Shown: positions 54,994-63,606 of the stretch, in pieces
How positions within the stretch are numbered: position 1 is the stretch's first letter
Layout: each line of letters starts with the position of its first letter
Origin: Rhizobiales bacterium GAS188
GTDB lineage: Bacteria > Pseudomonadota > Alphaproteobacteria > Rhizobiales > Beijerinckiaceae
Length of the DNA stretch: 64,000 nt
Assembly: GCA_900104855.1 (NCBI GenBank)
Contig: FNSS01000001.1
Span: forward strand, 5,332,001-5,396,000
Direction of reading: 5' to 3'
Translations under genes and position numbers: made by a program
Notes under the pieces: model-generated
Seen by the model: the letters and a program-made list of their open reading frames with translations, nothing else
What the model was told of the DNA's origin: nothing
The model's database searches: none

Positions 54994-55686
54994 TTAGCCA
55001 TGAGCGGCCTCGGCATGGACCGGCGGCTTCGCCCGCAGCGGGACGAGGTGACGATGCCATGCCTCGAACAGCTGCACGGCCTCGCCGAGATCGGCGATCG
55101 GCGCGTGCGCGATGCCGTTCTCTTCGCAATGCGTCGTCAATCGCCCCTTGGCGAAGACGTAGTCGGCGCCGTTGGCGGCGCAGAAATCCGAGCGCCCATC
55201 GCCGACGACGATGCGCGGGCCTTGCGCCGCCGACGCGGCATGGGCGCATTTGCAGTTCCCCGAGGCGCTGGCGCAGTTGGCATTGGCATGGGGGAAACCG
55301 AGCCGCCAACGGTCATCGCCCATATGCTCCAGGCGATTGGCCGCAACCGGCAAGCTGAGCCCGGTGCGCGCGACGACGCCGCGCACGATGCGGTCGAGGC
55401 CGTCCGAGACGATCATCACGTCGAACTGCGCCGCTCTGCAGGCCTCGACGAAGGGAACGAAACCGGCGTCGATATGCACGCCCGCGATGAAATGCTCGAG
55501 ATCGCCCTTGCTGGCGCGAACGAGGTCGACCTGTCGCGCCATGCACTCGCGCGAGCCGATGAGCTGCGCTTCCCACTCTTCCTCGATCGCACGCCAGCCA
55601 GGTTCGGCGAAGCGCTCAAGCAGGCAATCCGTGGTATCCTCGATCGCGATCGTACCGTCGAAATCGAGCAGAATCTGTCCTGGCAT
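54994..55686 (-). CDS. HAD-IB phosphatase, MtnX-like
   Basis: This is the first gene of the nine-gene unit. The HAD motifs are clear: LLDFDGTI (nucleophile Asp8, Asp10), MIVSDGLDRIV (Ser/Asp motif II region), and GDGRSDFCAANGADYVFAKG (motif IV). A Cys/His-rich insert (NANCASASGNCKCAHAASA) lies in the middle and could bind metal. The 230-residue length fits MtnX/SerB-like phosphatases acting on small phosphomonoesters. ATG 55686 follows GAGGGA by 7 bp and is preferred to ATG 55704. Confidence 0.87.
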   Translation of the reverse strand: MPGQILLDFDGTIAIEDTTDCLLERFAEPGWRAIEEEWEAQLIGSRECMARQVDLVRASKGDLEHFIAGVHIDAGFVPFVEACRAAQFDVMIVSDGLDRIVRGVVARTGLSLPVAANRLEHMGDDRWRLGFPHANANCASASGNCKCAHAASAAQGPRIVVGDGRSDFCAANGADYVFAKGRLTTHCEENGIAHAPIADLGEAVQLFEAWHRHLVPLRAKPPVHAEAAHG

Positions 55687-55920
55687 CCGGTAGTCCCTCG
55701 GCATTTGTTACGGAAAAGTAAGCAAAATGCGGGCCAAAGATATTTCGCTTATATTCCAGAAAGATGACAAAATTTAACACTGTAAATCAGCAACAAAATT
55801 TGTAGCACATTTCAAAGTTTGCGGGGCGCACTGAATATCGCCCGCCAACCTGAATGTCCAGGGTTATGCTGCAGTGCGAAAAGAGGCGATCTCGCCAGCC
55901 GTGCCCGCCGAACCCGAAGA
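55687..55920 (-). promoter_or_regulatory. AT-rich upstream region of the nine-gene unit
   Basis: No gene lies here. The part 55722-55815 is strikingly AT-rich for this genome and contains a direct repeat ACAAAATTT (55767-55775 and 55793-55801, 26 bp apart start to start). It is the only plausible promoter zone for the HAD-to-GNAT unit. I looked for the sigma-54 pattern TGGCAC-N5-TTGC on the minus strand and did not find one. The liv permease gene ends at its far edge on the same strand. Confidence 0.5.
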
Positions 55921-56886
55921 TCAGCCGCGCTTGCGCAGAAAGGCGGCGACTTCGCCCGCGATGCCGCGCCGGAACAACAGGACGCAGACGACGAAGATCA
56001 GCCCGATCAGCACCGTCACCGGAAAGTCGACGGCCGCGAGGTAGGTCTGCAGGCCGACGGTGATCGCAGCCCCGATCGGCGGGCCCGCCAAGGTGCCGAT
56101 GCCTCCGAGCAGCGTCATCAGGATGACTGCACCCGAGCTCTGCCATTCCACCCCGGTCAATGTCGCGAGCTGGAAGACGATGGCATTGGTGCCGCCCGCG
56201 AGCCCGGCCAGCGCCGCCGACAGCACGAAGGCGCGCAGCTTGTAGCCGTCGGCGTTGTAGCCGAGCGAGATGGCGCGCGGCTCATTGTCTCGGATCGCCT
56301 TCAAGATATTGCCGAAAGGCGAATGCACGATGCGCCAGATGAAGAAATGCCCGGCTGCGACGATGGCCAGCACCACGAAATAGAGCGACAGGTTGTCGTC
56401 GAGATTGACGAAGCCGAGAAGCTTGCCGCGCGGCACGCCCTGGATGCCGTCCTCGCCATGCGTGAAGGGCACTTGCAGGCAGATGAAGTAGAACATCTGC
56501 GCCAAGGCGAGGGTGATCATCGAGAAATAGATGCCCTGGCGGCGGATGGCCAGGAAGCCGACCACGAGGCCGAGCGCCGCGGCCGCGAGCGCGCCTACGA
56601 GGATGGCGAGCTCGGTCGGAAGCCCCCAGACCTTCGCCGCATGGGCCGTCACATAGGCAGCGGCGCCGAAGAAGGTCGCATGGCCGAAAGACAACAAGCC
56701 GACGAAGCCGATGAGCAGGTTGAAGGCGCTGGCGAACAGGGCAAAGCATAGCACGTTCATCAGGAAGACGGGATAGATCAGGAAGGGCGCGACAAGCGCC
56801 GCGAGCACCAGGACGGCGCCGGCGGCCAGATTCAGCCGTGAGCGCATCTCACCCGCCATGGCCGGTCCTTGCGAGACGAGGCTCAT
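55921..56886 (-). CDS. livM: Branched-chain-type ABC permease LivM
   Basis: This 321-residue inner-membrane permease has about eight hydrophobic helices and the family signatures SFGHATFFGAAAYVTAH and YKLRAFVLSAALAGLAGG. It partners LivH. ATG 56886 overlaps the livH stop by 4 bp. It is the last gene of the Liv operon in the order SBP, G, F, H, M. The real substrate may be an amide or aromatic acid rather than a branched-chain amino acid. Confidence 0.9.
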   Translation of the reverse strand: MSLVSQGPAMAGEMRSRLNLAAGAVLVLAALVAPFLIYPVFLMNVLCFALFASAFNLLIGFVGLLSFGHATFFGAAAYVTAHAAKVWGLPTELAILVGALAAAALGLVVGFLAIRRQGIYFSMITLALAQMFYFICLQVPFTHGEDGIQGVPRGKLLGFVNLDDNLSLYFVVLAIVAAGHFFIWRIVHSPFGNILKAIRDNEPRAISLGYNADGYKLRAFVLSAALAGLAGGTNAIVFQLATLTGVEWQSSGAVILMTLLGGIGTLAGPPIGAAITVGLQTYLAAVDFPVTVLIGLIFVVCVLLFRRGIAGEVAAFLRKRG

Positions 56887-57779
56887 GTCGCTCTCCCGAA
56901 CAATCCGGCCGGGCGCAGCAGCAGCACGATCGCCATCACCACGAAGATCACGATGTTCGAGGCTTCCGGATAGAACACCTTGGTCAGCCCCTCGAGCAGG
57001 CCGAGTATGTAGCCGGTGACGATGGCGCCGAGGATCGAGCCCATGCCGCCGGCGACCACGACCGCGAAGACGATGATGATGAGGTTCGTGCCCATCAGCG
57101 GGGAGACCTGGTAGATGGGCGCTGCAAGCACGCCCGCGAAGCCGGCGAGCGCGGCGCCGAACGCAAAAGTGAGCGTCATCATCAACGGCACGTTGATGCC
57201 GAAGGCCTGGACGAGCGTCGGATTCTCGGTCGCGGCGCGCAGATAGGCGCCGATCTTGGTGCGCTCGATGAGCAGCCAGGTCCCGAGGCACGCCACGATC
57301 GAGACGAGGACCACCCAGCCGCGATAGATCGGCAGGACCATGAAGCCGAGAGGGAGGGGTCCTTGCAACGCGTCCGGGGGCGGGTAGGGCTGGCCCGAGG
57401 CGCCGTAGAAATAACGGAACGTGCCCTCGATCACCTGGGTAATGCCGAAGGTCAGCAGCAATCCGTAGAGAGGGTCGAGCCGATACATGCGGTGCAGCAT
57501 GCTCTTCTCGATGACGACGGCGACGAGGCCGACCGCGAGAGGAGCGGCCACCAGCGCTCCCCAATAGGGCAGGCCGAAGGCGGTCAGCAGCCACCAGCTC
57601 ACGAAGGCGCCGAGCATGTAGAGCGCCCCATGCGCGAAGTTGATCACTCCCAGCATGCCGAAGATCACCGCGAGCCCAAGGCTCAACAGGGCATAGAAGG
57701 AGCCGTTGATCAGGCCGAGCGCCAACTGGCTGTAGAGCGCGAACGGTGACAGGCATTTCACATAGGGAATGCAGAACAC
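56883..57779 (-). CDS. livH: Branched-chain-type ABC permease LivH
   Basis: The 298-residue permease starts with the conserved GLINGSFYALLSLGLAVIFG and contains INFAHGALYMLGAF and GGMGSILGAIVTGYILGLLE. GTG 57779 was chosen because AGGGAG stands just upstream and a longer frame adds an unlike N-terminus. Overlaps livM by 4 bp. Confidence 0.92.
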   Translation of the reverse strand: MFCIPYVKCLSPFALYSQLALGLINGSFYALLSLGLAVIFGMLGVINFAHGALYMLGAFVSWWLLTAFGLPYWGALVAAPLAVGLVAVVIEKSMLHRMYRLDPLYGLLLTFGITQVIEGTFRYFYGASGQPYPPPDALQGPLPLGFMVLPIYRGWVVLVSIVACLGTWLLIERTKIGAYLRAATENPTLVQAFGINVPLMMTLTFAFGAALAGFAGVLAAPIYQVSPLMGTNLIIIVFAVVVAGGMGSILGAIVTGYILGLLEGLTKVFYPEASNIVIFVVMAIVLLLRPAGLFGRAT

Positions 57780-57789
57780 GGCTCTCTCC

Positions 57790-58500
57790 CTAGACGCCCA
57801 ACTGCTCGGCGAGGCCCGCCATCTTGCCATCGAGCTCGGACGCGCCGAAATGGTCGGTGGCCCGCCCATTCTCGATGACCACGTAGCGATCGGCGAGCTT
57901 GCGCGCGAAATGGAAGTTCTGCTCGACGAGCACGATCGTCATGCCGCGCGTCTTGAGCATCTGCAGCACTTCGCCGATGCGCTGCACGATGACGGGCGCG
58001 AGGCCTTCCGTCGGCTCGTCGAGCAAGATGACATCGGCTCCGGTGCGCAGGATGCGGGCGATCGCCAGCATTTGCTGCTCGCCGCCGGACAGCTTCGTGC
58101 CCTGGCCCCAGCGCCGCTCCGCGAGGTTGGGGAACAGGTTGTAGATTTCCTCGACGCTCATGCCGCCGTTCTTGACCACCGGCGGCAGGACCAGGTTCTC
58201 GGCGACGGTGAGGCTCGCGAAGATGCCGCGTTCCTCCGGCACATAGCCGATGCCGCGCCGGGCGATGGCGTGCAACGCCACCTTGGTCAGATCCTCGCCG
58301 CGAAAGCGGATCACGCCTTTGCGGTTGCGCACGATGCCGAGGATGGCGCGCAAGGTCGTCGTCTTGCCGGCGCCGTTGCGGCCGATCAGCGAGATCGTCT
58401 CCCCCTCGCGCACATCGAAGGAGACGCCGTGCAGCACATGGCTTTCGCCGTACCAGGCATTGAGATCCTCGATCTCGAGGAGCGCGCCGTCAATGGCCAT
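57790..58500 (-). CDS. livF: Branched-chain-type ABC ATPase LivF
   Basis: The 236-residue ATPase has Walker A GRNGAGKT, signature LSGGEQQML, Walker B VILLDEPTEGLAP and the LivF-typical YVPEERGIFASLTV after the Q-loop. ATG 58500 lies just inside the livG end (11-bp overlap). Confidence 0.92.
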   Translation of the reverse strand: MAIDGALLEIEDLNAWYGESHVLHGVSFDVREGETISLIGRNGAGKTTTLRAILGIVRNRKGVIRFRGEDLTKVALHAIARRGIGYVPEERGIFASLTVAENLVLPPVVKNGGMSVEEIYNLFPNLAERRWGQGTKLSGGEQQMLAIARILRTGADVILLDEPTEGLAPVIVQRIGEVLQMLKTRGMTIVLVEQNFHFARKLADRYVVIENGRATDHFGASELDGKMAGLAEQLGV

Positions 58501-59242
58501 GGTCGGACCCCATATAGGCGGTGCGAACCCGCGCATCGGCCGAGACCTCGGCATAGCTGCCCTCGGCCAGGATCTCGCCACGCTGCAAGACTGTGACCCG
58601 GTCGCAAAGATTGGCGACCACCGACAGATTATGCTCGACCATCACCACGGTGCGCCCCTTGGCGATCTGGCGCACGAGATCGATGATGCGCGGCAGATCC
58701 TCACGGCCGATGCCCGCCATGGGTTCGTCGAGCAGGAGCACCTCGGGATCGAGCGCCAAGGTGGTGGCGATCTCGAGCGCGCGCTTGCGCCCATAGGCGA
58801 GCTCACCTGCCGGCGTGTCCTGGAATTCCGTGAGGTTGACGTCGGCGATGAGCTTGGAGGCGCGCTCGTCGAGCACGCGCAAGGTCTTGTCCGACAGCCA
58901 GAATTGGTGGGCGAGGCCGTTCTGGCGTTGTAAGGCAGCGCGCAAATTGTCGCGCACCGTCAGATGCGGGAACACGGCGGAGATCTGGAAGGAGCGCACC
59001 ACGCCGCGTCGGGCGATCGCCGCAGGCTTGAGGCCGGTGATGTCCTCGCCGCGATGGAAGATGCGGCCCCCGCTCGGCTCGAGGAATTTCGTCAAGAGGT
59101 TGAAGCAAGTGGTCTTGCCGGCGCCGTTCGGGCCGATGAGGCCGTGGATCGAGCCCTCGGCGACGCGCAGATCGACATTCGAGACCGCGACGAATCCTTT
59201 GAACTGCTTGGTCAACGACTGGGTTTCAATCACATTCGCCAT
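58490..59242 (-). CDS. livG: Branched-chain-type ABC ATPase LivG
   Basis: The 250-residue ATPase has Walker A GPNGAGKT, the LivG-type stretch GVVRSFQISAVFPHLTVRDN, Walker B VLLLDEPMAGIG and H-loop VMVEHNLSVV. The signature is ELAYGRKRALE, as common in LivG, in place of LSGGQ. It stands 89 bp behind the binding-protein gene, with a hairpin between them. Confidence 0.92.
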   Translation of the reverse strand: MANVIETQSLTKQFKGFVAVSNVDLRVAEGSIHGLIGPNGAGKTTCFNLLTKFLEPSGGRIFHRGEDITGLKPAAIARRGVVRSFQISAVFPHLTVRDNLRAALQRQNGLAHQFWLSDKTLRVLDERASKLIADVNLTEFQDTPAGELAYGRKRALEIATTLALDPEVLLLDEPMAGIGREDLPRIIDLVRQIAKGRTVVMVEHNLSVVANLCDRVTVLQRGEILAEGSYAEVSADARVRTAYMGSDHGH

Positions 59243-59292
59243 GCGCCGACCGTACCGTCCTCATGAGATGCCGTGAAGGAAGAGCAGTCCCG

Positions 59293-59320
59293 CAGCGCGG
59301 TCCGGCCTCGGGCCGCGCTG
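59293..59320 (-). promoter_or_regulatory. Hairpin between Liv binding-protein and livG genes
   Basis: CAGCGCGG (59293-59300) and CCGCGCTG (59313-59320) are exact complements, extended inward by a G-U and two G-C pairs around a GGCCTC loop. There is no U-run, so mRNA stabilisation or partial attenuation is more likely than full termination. Confidence 0.6.
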
Positions 59321-59331
59321 TACCGTCCCGT

Positions 59332-60534
59332 TCAATTCGTGAGCTTGCAGCCGCTCTGCTCGAAGGTGAAAAAGGCCTCGGCCGCCGGCACCGTGGCGAG
59401 CAGCTTGTAGAGGTCCCATTCGCCCTTGCTCTCCGCCGGCGTCTTGATCTGGAAGAGATACATGTCGTGGATCATGCGGCCATTGGGGAGCACCTTGCCG
59501 CCCTTGGCGAAGAAGTCGTCGACCGGCATTTCGTGCAGCTTCTTGGCGACCTTGTCGGGATCGTCTGAGCCGACGGCTTGCACCGCCTTGAGATATTGGG
59601 CGACGGCCGAATAGGTGCCGGCATGGATCATGTTGGGCATGCGGCCGGTGCGCTTCATGAAGCGGTTGCCGAATTCACGGCTCTTATCGTCGAGATCCCA
59701 GTAATAGCCTTCGGTGGTGATCGCTCCCTGTGCCGCCTTGAGCCCGAGGCCATGCACCTCGGCGGTGGTGAAGAGCATGCCCGCAAGCTTCTGCCCGCCG
59801 GCGACGATACCGAATTCGGCCGCCTGCTTGACGGTATTGTTGGTGTCGAGGCCGGCATTCGCCATGCCGATGACCTTGGCCTTGGAGGCCTGCGCCTGCA
59901 GCAGGAAGGACGAGAAGTCCGAATTGTTGACCGGGTGGCGGACGGCGCCGATGACCTTGCCGCCGGCCGCCTCGACAGCCGCAGTCGTATCGGTCTGGAG
60001 CTGGGCGCCGAAGGCATAGTCGGCGGTCAGGAAGAACCAGGTGTCGCCGCCCTGCTTGGTCATGTAGCCGCCCGTGCCGGCCGCGAGCGCATGCGTGTCG
60101 TAGGCCCAGTGGAAGCCGTAGGGCTCGCAGGCCTTGCCGGTGAGGTCGGATGTCGCCGAGCCGGTCGCCATGGTGATCTTGTGCTTCTCGCGCGAAAGGC
60201 CCTGAACCGCCAACGCGACTGCCGAGTTGGTGAGCTCGGTGATCATGGCGACATGATCGACATCGTACCATTGCCTGGCGACGGTCGAGGCGAGATCGGG
60301 CTTGTTCTGATGGTCTGCCGACAGGATCAGGATCGGCGCGCCCAGGATCTTGCCCCCGAAATCCTCGACCGCCATCTTGGCGGCCTCGACCGACCATTTG
60401 CCGCCGATATCCGCATAGACCCCGGATTGGTCGTCCAGAACGCCGATCTTGAGGACGCCATCGGCGATTTGCGCTTGCGCCGTGGTCGACATCAGGGCCG
60501 CGAATGCGGCGGCAGCCAAACCCGCTTTGGTCAC
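59332..60534 (-). CDS. Leucine-type ABC substrate-binding protein
   Basis: The 400-residue periplasmic protein has a signal peptide (GLAAAAFAALMSTTAQAQ, cleavage about 22) and the family-6 binding fold: LKIGVLDDQSGVYADIGG, ADHQNKPDLASTVARQWYD, WFFLTADYAFGAQLQTDT and MIHDMYLFQIKTPAES. Proteins with this style often bind amides, aromatic acids or other small carboxylates. GTG 60534 follows AGGGAGAG by 7 bp; the earlier start is a TTG with none. First gene of the Liv operon. Confidence 0.9.
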   Translation of the reverse strand: MTKAGLAAAAFAALMSTTAQAQIADGVLKIGVLDDQSGVYADIGGKWSVEAAKMAVEDFGGKILGAPILILSADHQNKPDLASTVARQWYDVDHVAMITELTNSAVALAVQGLSREKHKITMATGSATSDLTGKACEPYGFHWAYDTHALAAGTGGYMTKQGGDTWFFLTADYAFGAQLQTDTTAAVEAAGGKVIGAVRHPVNNSDFSSFLLQAQASKAKVIGMANAGLDTNNTVKQAAEFGIVAGGQKLAGMLFTTAEVHGLGLKAAQGAITTEGYYWDLDDKSREFGNRFMKRTGRMPNMIHAGTYSAVAQYLKAVQAVGSDDPDKVAKKLHEMPVDDFFAKGGKVLPNGRMIHDMYLFQIKTPAESKGEWDLYKLLATVPAAEAFFTFEQSGCKLTN

Positions 60535-60693
60535 GTTTGCTCTCCCTATGGCCCCGTCCAAGAGGCACGCAGGCGCATGGCGCTATGCGTGCCACACGCC
60601 TCTGACTTGCACTGGACGCAATCGATAGCCGATCACCGCCCCTTCGTCGAGAGCTTCGCAATGCGACTTTCGTCACGCCGTCGTGATGGGCGC

Positions 60694-62184
60694 TCAGTTC
60701 GTCCGGCGCACCGTTTCGCGGGCGCCGAGCGCGAAAAGGCGCACGAGCGCAGCGGCGACCGGGCCGGTGAAGCGCTCGTCCCGGGGCAGATCGTCGCCGA
60801 ACACCTCGCGCACCGAGAACAGCGCGGCCGACAGGCGCGCCGCATCCGGCCCGGCAGCGTCGGCGAGCGCCCGCAAACGGGTGCCGAGCGGATCGCGGAC
60901 CTCGATCGGGCCGCCTTTCTCGTCGATGCCGGTGACGTAGCGCATCCAGGCTGCCACTCCGAGCGCAATGCGCGGAATGGGCGCGTCGCGGGCAATGCGC
61001 TCGCGCGCCGCCGCGAGCAGGCGCTGCGGCAGTTTCTGCGAGCCGTCCATGGCGATCTGCCAGGTGCGGTGACGCAACGCCGGGTTGCGGAAGCGCTCGA
61101 TCAGCGAACGCTGATAGGCCTGCACATCGGCGCCGGCGGGCAGGGACAGGGTCGGGCCCGTCTCCTGCGTCATGAGATCGGTCACGAGACGTGCGAAGGG
61201 CTCGTCGGCCATGGCGTCGGCGATCGTCTCGTGGCCTGCGAGATAGCCGAGATAGGCGAGCGTGGAGTGGCTGCCGTTGAGCAGGCGCAGCTTCATGGTC
61301 TCGTACGGGGCGACATCGCTTACGAGCTCGGCGCCGCAATCCTCGAAGCGCGGCCGCCCCAGCGTGAAGCGGTCTTCGATCACCCATTGCGAGAAGGGCT
61401 CGGTGATGACCGGCCAGGCATCGCGGGTCGCGAGCCGCGAGGAGACGCTGTCGCGATCTGCGTCGGTCGTGGCCGGTACGATGCGGTCGACCATCGTCGA
61501 GGGGAAGGCGACCTCGGAGGCGACGAAGGCGCCGAGATCGGGATCGCGCAAGGCCGCGTGGCGGGAGACGACACGGCGTACCGTGTGTCCATTGGCCGGC
61601 AGATTGTCGCAGGTGAGCACGGTGAAGGGCTTGTGCCCCGCGGCCCGGCGCAGGCGCAGCGCCTCGACCAGATAGCCGCTCGCCGTGCGCGGACGCCCGG
61701 GCGTCGCGAGATCGGCGCGGATATCGGGATGGTCCTCGTTCAGCTCGCCGGTTGCCGGATCGTGGCAATAACCCTTCTCGGTTACCGTCAAGGTCACGAT
61801 GCGGATTCGCGGATCGGCCATTGCGGCGAGGAGGGCGGCCGGATCCTCGGGCGCGACGAGAATGCGCTGGATCGCCCCGATGACCCGCAGCGCCTCTGCG
61901 TCCCGCGAGCGCACCGCGACCGTGTAGAGACAGTCCTGCGGCGTCAGCGCATCGCGTGTATCGGGGCTTCTCAGCGAGGCCGCGACGATACCCCAGCCGG
62001 CGTCGCCTCTCCCCAGCACGTGCTCGACATAGACTGCCTGATGGGCGCGGTGGAAGGCGCCGATCCCCAGATGCACGATGCCCGGCGTGACGGATGCACG
62101 ATCATAGCCCGGGCCGCCGATATCCGGTGGCAACCGCCGTAGATGGTCATGGGACAGGCGCGATGCGGTCAGGGTCAAGGACAT
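60694..62184 (-). CDS. uxuB: Fructuronate reductase/mannitol dehydrogenase family
   Basis: This 496-residue NAD-dependent enzyme of the polyol-specific long-chain dehydrogenase family shows the nucleotide fold IVHLGIGAFHRAHQAVY and the active site KLRLLNGSHSTLAYLG with the catalytic Lys. It probably reduces D-fructuronate to D-mannonate. It lies with a binding-protein gene and uxaC, which makes fructuronate from glucuronate, and this supports UxuB over a mannitol dehydrogenase, though the two cannot be separated by motif alone. Confidence 0.87.
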   Translation of the reverse strand: MSLTLTASRLSHDHLRRLPPDIGGPGYDRASVTPGIVHLGIGAFHRAHQAVYVEHVLGRGDAGWGIVAASLRSPDTRDALTPQDCLYTVAVRSRDAEALRVIGAIQRILVAPEDPAALLAAMADPRIRIVTLTVTEKGYCHDPATGELNEDHPDIRADLATPGRPRTASGYLVEALRLRRAAGHKPFTVLTCDNLPANGHTVRRVVSRHAALRDPDLGAFVASEVAFPSTMVDRIVPATTDADRDSVSSRLATRDAWPVITEPFSQWVIEDRFTLGRPRFEDCGAELVSDVAPYETMKLRLLNGSHSTLAYLGYLAGHETIADAMADEPFARLVTDLMTQETGPTLSLPAGADVQAYQRSLIERFRNPALRHRTWQIAMDGSQKLPQRLLAAARERIARDAPIPRIALGVAAWMRYVTGIDEKGGPIEVRDPLGTRLRALADAAGPDAARLSAALFSVREVFGDDLPRDERFTGPVAAALVRLFALGARETVRRTN

Positions 62185-62198
62185 GTCTCAGCCGAAGG

Positions 62199-62239
62199 GG
62201 CGGCTCGGCCGCCTGCAGCGTCCCGCCGCAGCGGGACGC
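62199..62239 (-). promoter_or_regulatory. Two hairpins between binding-protein gene and uxuB
   Basis: GGCGGC-TCG-GCCGCC (62199-62213) and GCGTCCCGC-CGCA-GCGGGACGC (62218-62239) are perfect inverted repeats with 6- and 9-bp stems, placed directly behind one another in the gap 62185-62306. They would fold in the transcript after the binding-protein gene. Confidence 0.7.
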
Positions 62240-62306
62240 GGATTGGTCTGTCGGATGGCGCGAGCGAAGGCGCCGCGCTGCAGCTCACTTGGCCGTGGCC
62301 GCAGCC

Positions 62307-63497
62307 TCACTTGGTCTTCGAGGCGCCGATCTCCTGGTCCCAGCGCTTGAAGGCCAGCACCATCTTGTCGTTGTCGAGCGGCGTCTCGATCGGCGCGCTG
62401 CCGATCCATTCTTCATATTGCGGGCGGCCGTATTCCTTCAACGCCGCCTGGCTCGCGGCCGGCGCCATCGAGAGCGGTACATCCTTCACGGCGGGGCCCG
62501 GATAGAAATAGCCCTCGTCATAGGTAAAGGCCTGCTGATCGGGCTGCAGCACCCATTTGATCAGCTCGAGCAGCACTGGAAGCTTCTCCTCCGAAACGCC
62601 TTTCGGGATCGCCATATATTGGGCATCCGAGACCCAGTGGAAGCCCTTCAGCCGGGCGACCTCGGCGGTCTTCGGCACGATGCCCAGCACGCGCGGATTG
62701 ATGTCCCATCCCGTGGTCGAGACGATGATGTCGCGCGTGCCGTCGCCGAGCTCTTTCATGGTGAGGCCGGTGCCGGTCGGGTAATATTCGATATATTGGC
62801 CGAGCTCCTTGAGATAGGCCCAGGTCTTGTCCCAGCCCTTCTCCGGATCCTTGGGCGCGCTGTCGCCGAGGATATAGGGCAAGCCCATCAGGAAGGTGCG
62901 GCCGGGGCCGGAATTGGCTGGGCGCGCATAGAGGAATTTGTTGGGGTTGGCCTTCGCCCAGGCGAGCAGCTCTTCGGCCGAGCCCGGCGGGGTCTTCACC
63001 TTCTCGGGCGAATATTCGATGAGCGGGCCGGACGGGTAATAGACCATGCACATGGCCCCGCCCTTGGCGAGCGCATGCATGTCGAGCGCGCCCTTCAGAT
63101 AGATCGATTCCGGTTTCGGCAGGATGCCCGCATATTTCGGCAGAAGGTCGGTCCAGAGCTTCTGCTCATTGCCGGCCGAGACGATGTCGAGGCCGCCGAG
63201 CACGAAATCGATGTCGACGCGCCCCGCATCCTGCTGTGCCTTGAGTTTGCCGGGAAGCTCGGGCGCCGGGGCCTTGGTGAAGGTGATGCGCGAGACGAGC
63301 TCGGGCTTCGCGGCCCGGAAATTCTCGATCGGCTTCTGCACCAGAGCGAGCGCGCCGCCGACATCGACCAAGTTGATGGCAACCGGCGATTTCGGCATCG
63401 CCATCTGGGCGCTTGCCTCCCGCGCCAGCGTGCCGGCCGCGAGCGCTCCGGCGGTGCCCGACAGGAATGTGCGGCGCGATACGCGATCGATCGTCAT
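62307..63497 (-). CDS. ABC substrate-binding protein, TAT-exported, hexuronate region
   Basis: The 396-residue protein has a twin-arginine signal (SRRTFLSGTAGALAAG) and the family-1 fold of spermidine/putrescine or sugar-type binding proteins: INLVDVGGALALVQKPIENF, DFVLGGLDIVSAGNEQKLW, ALAKGGAMCMVYYPSGPL and KGVSEEKLPVLLELIKW. The neighbours uxaC and uxuB suggest it captures a hexuronate or oligouronide. No permease or ATPase gene follows; they may lie beyond the right edge. ATG 63497 is supported by its family-typical start. Confidence 0.87.
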   Translation of the reverse strand: MTIDRVSRRTFLSGTAGALAAGTLAREASAQMAMPKSPVAINLVDVGGALALVQKPIENFRAAKPELVSRITFTKAPAPELPGKLKAQQDAGRVDIDFVLGGLDIVSAGNEQKLWTDLLPKYAGILPKPESIYLKGALDMHALAKGGAMCMVYYPSGPLIEYSPEKVKTPPGSAEELLAWAKANPNKFLYARPANSGPGRTFLMGLPYILGDSAPKDPEKGWDKTWAYLKELGQYIEYYPTGTGLTMKELGDGTRDIIVSTTGWDINPRVLGIVPKTAEVARLKGFHWVSDAQYMAIPKGVSEEKLPVLLELIKWVLQPDQQAFTYDEGYFYPGPAVKDVPLSMAPAASQAALKEYGRPQYEEWIGSAPIETPLDNDKMVLAFKRWDQEIGASKTK

Positions 63498-63548
63498 GGT
63501 AGCCTCCCTTTCGTTTCCTTCGATCCGGCCTTGCCCGGCCGGCATTCG

Positions 63549-63606
63549 TCACAGCCCGTAGGCAGCCATCACAGCTCGTAGGCAGCCATCACAGCTTGTA
63601 GGCAGC
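63549..63606. repeat. Three 20-bp tandem copies at the uxaC 3' end
   Basis: The unit TCACAGCYYGTAGGCAGCCA occurs at 63549, 63569 and 63589. The copy at 63589 is the real end of uxaC, starting exactly at its stop codon; the other two lie downstream of it. Each copy encodes the same AAYxL-stop ending, with Lys, Glu or Gly at x. Confidence 0.9.

Noticed and set aside
55687-55920. Sigma-54 (-24/-12) promoter for the nine-gene unit
   Set aside because: No TGGCAC-N5-TTGC-like pattern was found on the minus strand, so control by the linked activator cannot be shown here.
59578-62142. An 854-codon open frame on the plus strand
   Set aside because: It lies opposite the Liv binding-protein gene and uxuB, is rich in Arg/Gly/Ala/Asp with no motif, and is a by-product of GC-rich codon use on the other strand.
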